Source: Caballeronia temeraria (lineage in GTDB: Bacteria; Pseudomonadota; Gammaproteobacteria; Burkholderiales; Burkholderiaceae). From it: DNA of 64,000 nt. Within the stretch, counting starts at the first letter, position 1. The number at the start of each line of letters is the position of its first letter. The stretch lies in NCBI RefSeq assembly GCF_001544795.2, contig NZ_FCOI02000019.1:90247-154246 (forward strand). Reading direction: 5' to 3'. The notes beneath the pieces were generated by a model that ran no database searches, was not told where the DNA came from, and was given only the letters and a program-made list of their open reading frames with translations. A program made the position numbers and the translations under genes. Below are positions 17,914 to 26,063 of the stretch, in pieces.

Positions 17914-18100
17914 AATCCTCGTTTGCCCGATCTGCAAAGGCCCGCTCAGTTACGATCGCGCCGCGCAGGAACTCGTCTGCAGCGCGGACAAACTCGCCTA
18001 CCCGATCCGCGACGGCATTCCCGTCATGCTCGTCGACGAAGCGCGCCAGACGGTGGAAGGCACGCCCGTCGAGCCGCTCAAACCCGCCGGCGACGCCTGA
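17894..18100 (+). CDS. ycaR: Trm112-like zinc-ribbon protein, YcaR family (68 aa)
   Basis: This small protein begins with DARLLEILVCPICKGPL and ends with IRDGIPVMLVDEAR, the Trm112/UPF0434 signature. It retains the first Cys pair (CPIC) and the later Cys at LVCSADK. The most likely start is GTG 17894, preceded by a GGAG ribosome binding site and lying inside the end of lpxK (20-bp overlap). Relatives of Trm112 activate methyltransferases in eukaryotes and archaea; the bacterial role is not settled. Its fixed place between lpxK and kdsB is typical of proteobacteria. Confidence 0.9.
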   Translation: MDARLLEILVCPICKGPLSYDRAAQELVCSADKLAYPIRDGIPVMLVDEARQTVEGTPVEPLKPAGDA

Positions 18101-18110
18101 GCACGCTGTC

Positions 18111-18902
18111 ATGTCCGTTCCGTTCATCGCGGTCATTCCCGCGCGCCTCGCGTCCACTCGCCTGCCGAACAAACCGCTCGCCGATATCGGCGGCAAGCCG
18201 ATGGTCGTGCGCGTCGCCGAGCGCGCGCGCGAATCCGGCGCGAGCCAGGTGCTCGTCGCGACCGATTCCGACCGCGTGGTCGAGGCCGCGCGCGATCACG
18301 GCATCGAAGTGATGCTCACGCGTTCGGATCATCCGACCGGCACGGACCGGCTCGCCGAAGTGGCGACGCGCCTGAACTGGAGCGACGACGCCATCGTCGT
18401 CAACGTGCAGGGCGACGAGCCGCTCATCGATCCGCAGCTCGTGCGCGATGTCGCCGCCCTTCTCGCGGCGCGTCCCGAATGCGCGATCGCGACCGCCGCG
18501 CATCCCATTCACGATCCGGCGGACGTCTTCAATCCGAACGTCGTGAAGGCCGTGCTCGATGCCCAAAGCCGCGCGCTCTATTTCTCGCGCGCGCCGATTC
18601 CCTGGACGCGCGATCTCTGGCAGCCGCACTGGCCGGACGTGGCCGCGCTCGGCAATCTGCCGGCCGTGCCGGAGAACGTGCTGCGCCATATCGGGCTGTA
18701 TGCCTATCGCGCGAAATTCCTGCGCGACTTCCCGAATCTCGCTCAGGCGCCGATCGAAGTCGCCGAAGCGCTCGAGCAATTGCGCGCGCTGTGGCACGGC
18801 GAACGCATCGCGGTTCGCGTGACGCAGGATGCGCCGCCGCCCGGCGTCGACACACCCGCCGATCTCGCGCGCGTCCAGACGCTTTTCTCCAAAGCCGGCT
18901 GA
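18111..18902 (+). CDS. kdsB: 3-deoxy-manno-octulosonate cytidylyltransferase
   Basis: This cytoplasmic enzyme activates Kdo with CTP to CMP-Kdo, the donor for the lipopolysaccharide inner core. The 263-residue protein has the N-terminal nucleotidyltransferase motif IPARLASTRLPNKPL, followed by VATDSDRVV, the NVQGDEPLI metal/nucleotide segment and RHIGLYAYR. Length is normal. It follows the Trm112-like gene by 10 bp and ends the lpxK operon, before a GC-rich hairpin. Confidence 0.97.
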   Translation: MSVPFIAVIPARLASTRLPNKPLADIGGKPMVVRVAERARESGASQVLVATDSDRVVEAARDHGIEVMLTRSDHPTGTDRLAEVATRLNWSDDAIVVNVQGDEPLIDPQLVRDVAALLAARPECAIATAAHPIHDPADVFNPNVVKAVLDAQSRALYFSRAPIPWTRDLWQPHWPDVAALGNLPAVPENVLRHIGLYAYRAKFLRDFPNLAQAPIEVAEALEQLRALWHGERIAVRVTQDAPPPGVDTPADLARVQTLFSKAG

Positions 18903-18923
18903 ATCCCGCAGCACAACCCGTGT

Positions 18924-18954
18924 AAACCCCGCCGACGCCCACGCGGCGGGGTTT
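18924..18954 (+). terminator. Hairpin terminator after kdsB
   Basis: An 11-bp perfect stem (aaaccccgccg with cggcggggttt) encloses a 9-base loop 21 bp after the kdsB stop. The following T tract is interrupted (gtttgtggcgtttt), so termination may be partial. Confidence 0.75.
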
Positions 18955-19189
18955 GTGGCGTTTTCTATCCGCGTTATTACGGTCGCAATCGTAAAGCGCC
19001 GTGGCATAATCAAGCGATTGCGCGAGCCTTCCGGTCAGCGCCACGCTCAACGTTGCGCCGCTGTCCGCAAGTGCCCGCCGTCTCCTTTCGGCTGCGCGCC
19101 CTGTCGTCGACGCCGCACGAGCCTGGCTGCCGGATGTCAAATCAGCCTCGCGGCTTGAAGCGGTTTATAGACGATTCGGAGAGATCACC

Positions 19190-19855
19190 ATGCGTTTGAT
19201 CCTGTTGGGCGCACCCGGTGCGGGCAAGGGCACCCAGGCAAACTTCATCAAGGAGAAATTCGGCATTCCGCAGATTTCGACCGGCGACATGCTGCGCGCG
19301 GCCGTCAAGGCGGGCTCGCCGCTCGGCGTCGAGGCGAAGCGCTTCATGGACGCGGGCGAGCTGGTGCCGGATTCGCTCATCATCAATCTCGTGAAGGAAC
19401 GCCTGCTGGCCGACGACTGCAAGAACGGCTATCTGTTCGACGGCTTCCCGCGCACGTTGCCGCAAGCCGAAGCCATGAAGGACGCGGGCGTCGCCATCGA
19501 CTACGTGCTCGAAATCGACGTGCCCTTCGACGAGATCATTACGCGTATGAGCGGCCGTCGCGTGCATGCGGCATCGGGTCGCACGTATCACGTCAAGTTC
19601 AATCCGCCGAAGGTCGACATGACCGACGACGTCACCGGCGAGCCGCTGATCCAGCGCGACGACGACAAGGAAGAGACGGTCAAGAAGCGTCTCGACGTGT
19701 ACGTTGCGCAGACCAAGCCGCTGATCGCGTATTACAACGACTGGGCGAAGAGCGGCGCTGCGCCGAACGGCCTGAAAGCGCCGGAGTATCGCAAGATCTC
19801 GGGCCTCGGCGTCGTCGATGAAATCCGTACGCGCGTGTTCGACGCGCTGAAGTAG
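19190..19855 (+). CDS. adk: Adenylate kinase
   Basis: This cytoplasmic enzyme interconverts ATP + AMP and 2 ADP. The 221-residue long-form protein has the P-loop GAPGAGKGTQ (7-16), the AMP-binding STGDMLRAAV segment, the DGFPRTLPQAEAM signature and a LID domain around YHVKFNPPKV, which has no zinc-binding cysteines. A GAGA-type ribosome binding site precedes ATG 19190. It is monocistronic, with a 287-bp leader region after the kdsB terminator and its own strong terminator. Confidence 0.98.
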   Translation: MRLILLGAPGAGKGTQANFIKEKFGIPQISTGDMLRAAVKAGSPLGVEAKRFMDAGELVPDSLIINLVKERLLADDCKNGYLFDGFPRTLPQAEAMKDAGVAIDYVLEIDVPFDEIITRMSGRRVHAASGRTYHVKFNPPKVDMTDDVTGEPLIQRDDDKEETVKKRLDVYVAQTKPLIAYYNDWAKSGAAPNGLKAPEYRKISGLGVVDEIRTRVFDALK

Positions 19856-19880
19856 CACGCCGCCTGACTCGCGTTCGACG

Positions 19881-19909
19881 AAACCCGCTCCCCGTGAGCG
19901 GGTTTTTTT
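19881..19909 (+). terminator. Intrinsic terminator of adk
   Basis: A 9-bp perfect stem (aacccgctc/gagcgggtt) with a 5-base loop is followed by seven consecutive T residues, 26 bp after the adk stop. Confidence 0.92.
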
Positions 19910-20052
19910 GTGCCCGTGAAAGCGCATAACCGTCGTGCGAATTTGCAGGGTGCGGCTTCGCTACAATCGACGCGTTTCCCACGAGGAATGACATCGGCGC
20001 GAGCATTTTTACCCCTGCTCGCGCGCAAGAATCACATAAAAGGAGAAGAGAC

Positions 20053-20811
20053 ATGGAGATGCAAGGCAACGTCGTTCTGATCACCGGCGGCGCGTCGGGC
20101 CTCGGCGCGGCGACGGCGCGGCTCGTCGCGGCGCACGGCGGCAAGGCCGTGCTCGCCGACATGAACGAAGCCGCGGGCGAGGCGCTCGCGAAAGAATTGT
20201 CCGGCGCGTTCGTCAAATGCGACGTGAGCCAGGAAAGCGACGGCCAACGCGCCATCGATACCGCGCTGGGCCTCGGCACCCTGCGCGGCCTCGTGAATTG
20301 CGCGGGCATCGCACCGGCGGCGAAGACGGTCGGACGCGACGGCCCGCACGCGCTCGATCTCTTCTCGAAGGTGATTTCGGTGAATCTCATCGGCACCTTC
20401 AACATGATCCGGCTCGCAGCCAACGTGATGTCGAAGAACGAAGCGAACGCGGCGGGCGAGCGCGGCGTGATCGTGAACACGGCGTCGGTGGCGGCGTATG
20501 ACGGGCAGATGGGCCAGGCGGCCTATGCGGCGTCGAAGAGCGGTGTGGCGGGCATGACGTTGCCGATCGCGCGCGATCTGAGCAGGAGCGGCATCCGCGT
20601 GATGACGATCGCCCCTGGCCTCTTCGAAACGCCGATGCTGCTCGGCATGCCGAAGGAAGTGCAGGACGCGCTCGGCGCGATGGTGCCGTTCCCGCCGCGC
20701 CTCGGCAAGCCCGACGAATACGCGATGCTCGTCAAGCAGATCTTCGACAACCCGATGCTCAACGGCGAAGTGATCCGCCTCGACGGCGCGATCCGCATGC
20801 AACCGAAATGA
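20053..20811 (+). CDS. Short-chain dehydrogenase, 3-hydroxyacyl-CoA dehydrogenase type II-like (252 aa)
   Basis: This NAD(P)-dependent Rossmann enzyme has the cofactor motif TGGASGLG (11-18), an acidic ADM at the end of the second strand that favours NAD+, the NCAGI motif, and the catalytic Ser and YAASK tetrad. PGLFETPML and the overall text resemble HSD17B10-like 3-hydroxy-2-methylbutyryl-CoA/3-hydroxyacyl-CoA dehydrogenases. A role in fatty acid or branched-chain amino acid breakdown is inferred; no beta-oxidation partner adjoins it. An AAAAGGAGAAG ribosome binding site precedes ATG 20053. It is closed by its own terminator. Confidence 0.88.
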   Translation: MEMQGNVVLITGGASGLGAATARLVAAHGGKAVLADMNEAAGEALAKELSGAFVKCDVSQESDGQRAIDTALGLGTLRGLVNCAGIAPAAKTVGRDGPHALDLFSKVISVNLIGTFNMIRLAANVMSKNEANAAGERGVIVNTASVAAYDGQMGQAAYAASKSGVAGMTLPIARDLSRSGIRVMTIAPGLFETPMLLGMPKEVQDALGAMVPFPPRLGKPDEYAMLVKQIFDNPMLNGEVIRLDGAIRMQPK

Positions 20812-20824
20812 CGCGCCACATGTG

Positions 20825-20859
20825 AAAACGGCGGGCTTCGTTCGAAGTCCGCCGTTTTT
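20825..20859 (+). terminator. Intrinsic terminator, probably bidirectional
   Basis: A long hairpin with outer stem aaaacggcgg/ccgccgtttt and an inner gcttcg/cgaagt stem ends in a T run, 13 bp after the dehydrogenase stop and just before the end of the convergent sirB1-like gene. The flanking A and T runs allow it to work in both directions. Confidence 0.9.
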
Positions 20860-20861
20860 GT

Positions 20862-21704
20862 TTAGTCGCCTTGCTGCGTGCGTTGCCGTAACTCGTGCAG
20901 TTCGGTTTCGACGACCGTTGCGTCCTCGGCATCCGGACGAATCTCGATGTATCGCTGCAAATCTTCCAGCGCCGGACGCAGATAATCGAGCCGCGCATAC
21001 GCGAAGCCGCGGTCGCGCACTTCCTCGATGCTGTTCGGCAGCGCGATCACGAGCCGCTGCTGCACGGCGAGCAGACGCTGCCAGCGCTCCGTCTGCAGAT
21101 AGATGCCCTTCAGATTGCGCAGCATGCGCGCGACGATCTCGCGCCGCGTCGCGGGCTGCAACAGCACGCGCAACGCACTGCCGATCGATTCGCCCACGCG
21201 CTGCACATACGGCTCCAGCATTTCGACCATCTGCGCTTCGGAGAGCGTCTGACCGGTCGTCGGATCGAGCATCAGATCGTGGCCGGGCGTGGCGACGCGC
21301 AACAGGAAATGCCCCGGAAACGACACGCCGCGCACCGGCACGCCGAGTTGCTCGGCCATTTCCAGATAGATCACCGCGAGCGAGATCGGAATGCCGCGCC
21401 GGCGCCGCAGCACGACGTTCAGATGGCTGTTGTCGGGATCGTAGTAGTCGTTGAGATTGCTGGAGAAACCCAGCTCGCGAAAGAAATAACGATTGAGCGC
21501 ATCGACTTTTTGCTTCGCGTCGGCTTCGTCGGGTATGCGGCGGCGGGCGCGCACGACGAGTTCGTCGATCTCCGCGAGGGCCGCCTGCATGTCGAGATCG
21601 GGATACGCATCCTGTGCGAGCGACAACGCCGCCTCCGTGAGCGGAAGGCTCTCGTCGTCCGCCATCAGGGAAGAGAAGTAGTCGAGGATGCGCGTTGTCG
21701 TCAT
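20862..21704 (-). CDS. SirB1-family protein, transglutaminase-like with TPR (280 aa)
   Basis: The central region VVLRRRRGIPISLAVIYLEM followed by VSFPGHFLLR is the SirB1 N-terminal transglutaminase-like domain, here without an obvious catalytic Cys. The C-terminal part (about residues 200-270) looks like a short TPR array. Proteins of this family are cytoplasmic and widespread in proteobacteria, with no firmly proven function. The start overlaps the murJ stop as TGATG, so the gene is translationally coupled behind murJ. Confidence 0.9.
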   Translation of the reverse strand: MTTTRILDYFSSLMADDESLPLTEAALSLAQDAYPDLDMQAALAEIDELVVRARRRIPDEADAKQKVDALNRYFFRELGFSSNLNDYYDPDNSHLNVVLRRRRGIPISLAVIYLEMAEQLGVPVRGVSFPGHFLLRVATPGHDLMLDPTTGQTLSEAQMVEMLEPYVQRVGESIGSALRVLLQPATRREIVARMLRNLKGIYLQTERWQRLLAVQQRLVIALPNSIEEVRDRGFAYARLDYLRPALEDLQRYIEIRPDAEDATVVETELHELRQRTQQGD

Positions 21705-23254
21705 CAAAGCGTGCGTCTCTTGAAATAGGCGTATTTGAAGCCCATTGCCGCAAGAATACCGAAATATAGCGCGGCAAACACGACGAGACTTGCACCGAGC
21801 AACGCGATGCGCAGGAACGGCGTCGCACGCATGCCGATCCAGTCGAAGTTGGCCGCAACCCAATGCATCGTGCCCGCAAGAATCAGGCACGCCCCGATGA
21901 GTTGCACGAAAAAGCGCAGCCAGCCCGGCGAAGGCTGATAAATCTTGCGGCGGCGCAGTCCGGCGAACAACAGCAGCGCGTTGGCGAGCGCGCCGAGACC
22001 GATGGAGAGCGTGAGGCCCGCGTGTGAAAAGATCGGCACGAAGACGTAGTTGCTTACCTGCGTCATGATCAGCACGAAGACCGCGATCTTCACCGGCGTC
22101 TTGATGTCCTGCTTCGCGTAGAAACCCGGCGCAAGAATCTTGATGAGAATGAGGCCGATCAGCCCGATCCCGTACGCCGACAACGCGCGGCCGACCATCA
22201 CAACCGAATGGTTGTCGAACTTGCCGTAGTGAAAGAGCGTTGCGGTGAGCGGCTCGGCGAAGAAGAACAGCGCGATCGCGCTCGGCGCGGCCAGCAGGAA
22301 CGTGATGCGCAGGCCCCAGTCGAGCAGCGCGGAATATTCGTCGTGATTGGCGTCGACGTGCGCTTTCGAGAGGCTCGGCAGGAGAATCGTGCCGAGCGCC
22401 GCGCCGAGCAGCGCGGTCGGGAATTCCATCAGCCGGTCGGCGTAGTTGATCCACGACACCGCGCCCGCCCCGATATTCGACGCGATATTCGTATTGATGA
22501 TGAGGCTCAGTTGCCCGACCGACACCGCGAACATCGCCGGGACCATCTTCAGCAGCACGCGCTTGACGCCCGGATGCGCGAGCGCGCGGCGGAAGTTCAG
22601 CCCGATGCTCGGCGTCATGTCGATCTTCTTCAGGCCGGGCAGCTGCACGAGCAATTGCAGCACGCCGCCGACGATGACCGCATACGCGAGCGCATAGACC
22701 GGAATTTTCATATGCGGCGCCACGAACACCGCCGCCGCAATGAACGACACGTTCAGCAGCACGGGCGCGAACGCGGGCAGCGAGAACTGCTTGTACGTGT
22801 TGAGCACGCCCGAGGCGAGCGTCGTCATCGAAATAAGGACGATGTACGGGAACATGATGCGCGTCATCGAGACGGCGAGACCGTACGCCGCGCCCTCGTG
22901 CGAGAGGCCCGACGCGACCGCGTACACGACCCAGCTCGCGCCCAGCATGCCGGCGAGCGACAGCACGACGAGGAACCACGTGAGCACCGTCGACATCGCG
23001 TCGACGAGGGCTTTGGTCGGATCGTGGCCCTTGCTGTTCTTGAATTCGGCGAGGATGGGCACGAACGCCTGCGCGAACGCGCCTTCCGCGGAGAGACGCC
23101 GCAGCAGATTGGGGATTCGGAACGCGACGTAGAACGCGTCGGTATAGATACTGGCGCCGAAGGCTCGGGCGATCAGCGTCTCGCGGATCAGGCCGGTCAC
23201 GCGCGACAGCAGCGTGAAGCCGCTGACCGTCAGCAGGGCTCGGAATAGATTCAT
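21704..23254 (-). CDS. murJ: Lipid II flippase MurJ
   Basis: This polytopic inner-membrane MOP-superfamily flippase moves lipid II to the periplasmic face for peptidoglycan synthesis. The 516-residue protein has about 14 transmembrane segments and starts with SGFTLLSRVTGLIRE, which contains the essential arginines. It continues with FYVAFRIPNLLRRLSAEGAF, the family signature. Length matches MurJ. ATG 23254 follows a spacer in which in-frame upstream codons are not conserved-looking. It is leftward and divergent from rpsT, a common arrangement in betaproteobacteria. Confidence 0.96.
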   Translation of the reverse strand: MNLFRALLTVSGFTLLSRVTGLIRETLIARAFGASIYTDAFYVAFRIPNLLRRLSAEGAFAQAFVPILAEFKNSKGHDPTKALVDAMSTVLTWFLVVLSLAGMLGASWVVYAVASGLSHEGAAYGLAVSMTRIMFPYIVLISMTTLASGVLNTYKQFSLPAFAPVLLNVSFIAAAVFVAPHMKIPVYALAYAVIVGGVLQLLVQLPGLKKIDMTPSIGLNFRRALAHPGVKRVLLKMVPAMFAVSVGQLSLIINTNIASNIGAGAVSWINYADRLMEFPTALLGAALGTILLPSLSKAHVDANHDEYSALLDWGLRITFLLAAPSAIALFFFAEPLTATLFHYGKFDNHSVVMVGRALSAYGIGLIGLILIKILAPGFYAKQDIKTPVKIAVFVLIMTQVSNYVFVPIFSHAGLTLSIGLGALANALLLFAGLRRRKIYQPSPGWLRFFVQLIGACLILAGTMHWVAANFDWIGMRATPFLRIALLGASLVVFAALYFGILAAMGFKYAYFKRRTL

Positions 23255-23631
23255 GGGGCGCTTATTATACGGGCCGCGTGCTGCGCGCCCACCAGACTCG
23301 GCTGATTGCTGGCGGGCAACGCCGCATATTTGACTGATTGCATCAAATCGGCCCGCACCGGCGCGACCAACGCGGCGCTTGTCACGTCTCATATTCCCTT
23401 GCTATAATCGCGGGTTTCGAAGCTCCAAAATTCCATTGTCTTAATGGATTTGAGCAGCTTCGCGTCTTTTCCGGCTCCGGCCGGCGATGTTTTAGAGGTT
23501 CTCGGGCAATCGTTCCCGGGATTTCAGATCAAAGGCAGCGCGCCCGAACGCCCGCGTCAGGGCTTTTCAAAGCCTTCGCCGGCCGCGCGCTCCGGACAAG
23601 TAACAGCTGAAACAGGAAAAAGGAAACCGTC
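23255..23631. other. Divergent intergenic region murJ-rpsT with rpsT leader
   Basis: This 377-bp gap contains the strong rpsT promoter at 23379-23408 and an inferred rpsT leader of about 215 nt. Ribosomal protein S20 is known to control its own synthesis at the translational level in enterobacteria; whether this leader does so cannot be read directly. No coding frame is supported. Confidence 0.6.
23379..23408 (+). promoter_or_regulatory. Sigma-70-type promoter of rpsT
   Basis: TTGTCA at 23379-23384 and a perfect TATAAT at 23403-23408 are separated by 18 bp. The position, about 220 bp before the rpsT start, fits a long-leader ribosomal protein promoter. Confidence 0.8.
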
Positions 23632-23910
23632 ATGGCAAATTCCGCACAAGCTCGCAAGCGCGCCCGTCAGGCCGCCAAAGCCAACTCGCACAACTCGGCG
23701 CTGCGCTCGAAGTTCCGCACGGCCATCAAGGCAGTTCGCAAGGCTATCGAAGCCGGCGATCAGGCCAAGGCCGCCGAAGTGTTCAAGACGTCGGTCAAGA
23801 CGCTCGACATCATCGCGGACAAGAAGATCGTCCACAAGAACAAGGCAGCTCGTCACAAGAGCCGCCTGGCTGCAGCCATCAAGGGCCTGCAAGCCCCCGC
23901 TGCCCAGTAA
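23632..23910 (+). CDS. rpsT: 30S ribosomal protein S20
   Basis: This 92-residue, strongly basic protein binds 16S rRNA early in small-subunit assembly. It starts with the family signature MANSAQARKRARQAAKANSH and is helical with regularly spaced Lys and Arg, ending at the usual KKIVHKNKAARHKSRL region. It is monocistronic, driven by a consensus promoter and ended by an intrinsic terminator. Confidence 0.98.
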   Translation: MANSAQARKRARQAAKANSHNSALRSKFRTAIKAVRKAIEAGDQAKAAEVFKTSVKTLDIIADKKIVHKNKAARHKSRLAAAIKGLQAPAAQ

Positions 23911-24006
23911 TTCCGGCTCGCTTCTGGCGGGCGCACTCCGGTTTTCGCGAGTCTCGCGTTTCCGTGCGTTCGTCGAAGCAGCTTCCTGTTTCCGCTGCGC
24001 AGTAAC

Positions 24007-24034
24007 GAAAAAGCCCGCTTCGGCGGGCTTTTTT
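24007..24034 (+). terminator. Intrinsic terminator downstream of rpsT
   Basis: An 8-bp perfect stem (aagcccgc/gcgggctt) closed by a TTCG tetraloop is followed by six T residues. It lies about 100 bp after the rpsT stop and, because of flanking A residues, can also stop transcription from the convergent DUF3579 gene. Confidence 0.92.
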
Positions 24035-24049
24035 GCGTCTGGTGCTTTT

Positions 24050-24082
24050 GCGTTTCGCGCGCGTTTCGCGCGCGTTTCGCGC
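24050..24082. repeat. Three perfect tandem copies of an 11-bp unit
   Basis: The unit gcgtttcgcgc occurs three times without interruption, directly after the rpsT terminator and one base before the stop codon of the leftward DUF3579 gene. The array is non-coding. Confidence 0.9.
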
Positions 24083-24083
24083 T

Positions 24084-24434
24084 TTAGGCAGCGTCGGGAT
24101 TGGGCGCGCCCTGCGTCTGCGTGCCGTGATGCGGCGGCAGTTCGCACGCCTCGGTCACGACGAGATCATTGTCTTTCGCAAAGTTCAGGACGAAGTCGAA
24201 CGCCATCGGTTCGATGTCGCGCAGGCGCGAATCCACGATCACGACCTTGATGTCGCCGATGATCGTCGGACGAACGTAAATGGAATATTGGAGACGGGCG
24301 TTGGGCCCTTTCGCCTTGGGTCCGAAGCCGGACATCACGCCGGCGAGACGCTCGGACCAGTCACTCGGCCGAAACTTCCTTCCGCTCTTGGTGATGCCTT
24401 GAATAAAGTACTCGGTAGGGGATGATTCAGCCAT
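24084..24434 (-). CDS. DUF3579 family protein (116 aa)
   Basis: This small soluble protein has conserved text: FIQGITKSGRKFRPSDWSERLAG, then VRPTIIGDIKVVIVDSRLRDIEPMAFDFV. It corresponds to the DUF3579 family, which I recall beside argF in many betaproteobacteria. Function is unknown. ATG 24434 was preferred to far upstream in-frame starts because it begins the conserved part. The gene is divergent from argF across a 536-bp gap, and its 3' end lies against an 11-bp tandem repeat. Confidence 0.88.
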   Translation of the reverse strand: MAESSPTEYFIQGITKSGRKFRPSDWSERLAGVMSGFGPKAKGPNARLQYSIYVRPTIIGDIKVVIVDSRLRDIEPMAFDFVLNFAKDNDLVVTEACELPPHHGTQTQGAPNPDAA

Positions 24435-24970
24435 GTAGCAATACCTTTTGACGGCCGGTGACGCGCACCGGAACGCACATGCCTGACGCAGGGAACCGCA
24501 GGAGCCGGCTGGCGAAATGCGCCGGGCGGTTTTGCGCGGGCCGATTCTGTCGGAACCGTTCGCGCCCGCGACAGGAATGGCGGACTCGACAGCACTGAGC
24601 AATACACCGCGGAATCGGAACGCGCAAAATCACCGACCGGACTCTTGCGAATCCTTCGTCGTTGATGCGCGTGAAACGGTGCTGAATGTTGCAGAACTGT
24701 TGAAACGAGCGACCGCAATTATACAGCAGCGACCTCTTTTCCGCAGCGCACACAGTCATGGTGTGTGTCCATCAGGGGCAATCCGCATCCGGCTCAAATC
24801 CCGCTCGAATCCGGCGGACGGGCCTCAGCGCGCGGCATCGTCCTTTTGGCCAGCCTCGTCAAACATCCTAAAATCCTTTATGCTCAAAAGTGATACCACT
24901 CCCGACGGCGGCGCCGTCCGGCCTCGACGCTCACGCGCGGCGGCCGGTTCGAAGCCGCCGCTTGCGTTTC
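24435..24970. other. Large divergent intergenic region DUF3579-argF
   Basis: This 536-bp gap holds the argF promoter near its right end. On the minus strand it holds a perfect TATAAT (24718-24723) that could start a leader of about 275 nt for DUF3579, although the matching -35 position (CTGCGG) is poor. The frames in it look like ordinary GC-rich noise, and no known riboswitch or ARG box could be assigned. Confidence 0.5.
24846..24874 (+). promoter_or_regulatory. Probable sigma-70 promoter of argF
   Basis: TTGGCC (24846-24851) and TAAAAT (24869-24874) are separated by exactly 17 bp, about 95 bp before the argF start, in a locally A/T-richer stretch. Confidence 0.6.
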
Positions 24971-25900
24971 ATGACCGCCAAGAAAATTCGCCACTATCTT
25001 CAGTTCAAGGATTTTTCCCTCGACGACTATGAGTACGTGCTCGAACGCGCGCGCATTCTGAAGCGCAAATTCAAGAACTACGAGACCTATCATCCGCTGC
25101 ACGACCGCACGCTCGCGATGATCTTCGAGAAGAGCTCGACGCGCACGCGTCTCTCGTTCGAAGCGGGCATCTTTCAGCTCGGCGGCCACGCGGTGTTCAT
25201 GAACACGCGCGACACGCAGCTCGGCCGCGGCGAGCCGATCGAGGATTCGGCGCAGGTCATCTCGCGCATGGTCGACATCATCATGATCCGCACGTTCGGC
25301 CAGGACATCATCCGGCGCTTTGCCGAAAGCTCGCGCGTGCCGGTCATCAACGGGCTGACCAACGAATATCACCCTTGCCAGGTGCTCGCGGACATCTTCA
25401 CGTTTTACGAGCATCGCGGTCCGATCTCGGGCAAGACCGTTGCGTGGGTCGGCGACGCGAACAACATGCTCTACACGTGGATCGAAGCGGCGCAGATTCT
25501 CGGCTTCAAGTTGCGCCTGTCGACGCCGCTCGGCTACAAGCTCGATCCGGCGCTGGTCGCCGAGGAAAGCAAGCCGTTCTTCGAGGAGTTCGACGATCCG
25601 AACGAGGCCTGCGCGGGCGCCGATCTCGTCACGACGGACGTCTGGACCAGCATGGGCTACGAGGCCGAGAACGAAGCGCGCATGAAGGCGTTCGCCGACT
25701 ATTGCGTCGATGCCGACATGATGGCGCGCGCCCATCCCGATGCGCTTTTCATGCACTGCCTGCCCGCGCATCGCGGCGAGGAAGTGAGCGCGGAAGTCAT
25801 CGACGGGCCGCAGAGCGTCGTCTGGGACGAAGCGGAGAACCGTCTGCACGTTCAGAAGGCGCTGATGGAGTATCTCCTGCTCGGTAAGCTCAATCACTGA
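24971..25900 (+). CDS. argF: Ornithine carbamoyltransferase
   Basis: This cytoplasmic enzyme makes citrulline from ornithine and carbamoyl phosphate in arginine synthesis. The 309-residue protein has the carbamoyl phosphate motif SSTRTR (55-60) and the ornithine-binding MHCLPAHRGEEV near the C-terminus. HPCQVLADIFTF is also present. ATG 24971 gives the normal N-terminus (TAKKIRHYLQF). It is followed after 163 bp by argG, which uses its product; a hairpin lies between them, so the two may be transcribed separately. Confidence 0.97.
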   Translation: MTAKKIRHYLQFKDFSLDDYEYVLERARILKRKFKNYETYHPLHDRTLAMIFEKSSTRTRLSFEAGIFQLGGHAVFMNTRDTQLGRGEPIEDSAQVISRMVDIIMIRTFGQDIIRRFAESSRVPVINGLTNEYHPCQVLADIFTFYEHRGPISGKTVAWVGDANNMLYTWIEAAQILGFKLRLSTPLGYKLDPALVAEESKPFFEEFDDPNEACAGADLVTTDVWTSMGYEAENEARMKAFADYCVDADMMARAHPDALFMHCLPAHRGEEVSAEVIDGPQSVVWDEAENRLHVQKALMEYLLLGKLNH

Positions 25901-25922
25901 GCGAATCCGCGCTGTCGACCCG

Positions 25923-25951
25923 CCGCGTATCCCGAATTTACGGATACGCGG
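25923..25951 (+). terminator. Hairpin after argF
   Basis: A 10-bp perfect stem (ccgcgtatcc/ggatacgcgg) with a 9-base loop lies 23 bp after the argF stop. Only a short T run (ccgttt) follows, so it may act as an attenuator or partial terminator before argG. Confidence 0.6.
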
Positions 25952-26063
25952 CCGTTTAATGTCAGAATAGTGGTTTTTCCGCGCACTTCATGCCCGTCGC
26001 GCGCCCGGCGGACGCGAAGCGGCGCACAACCGCCGCACCGGCTTTTCCGCACACGAGTTCACC

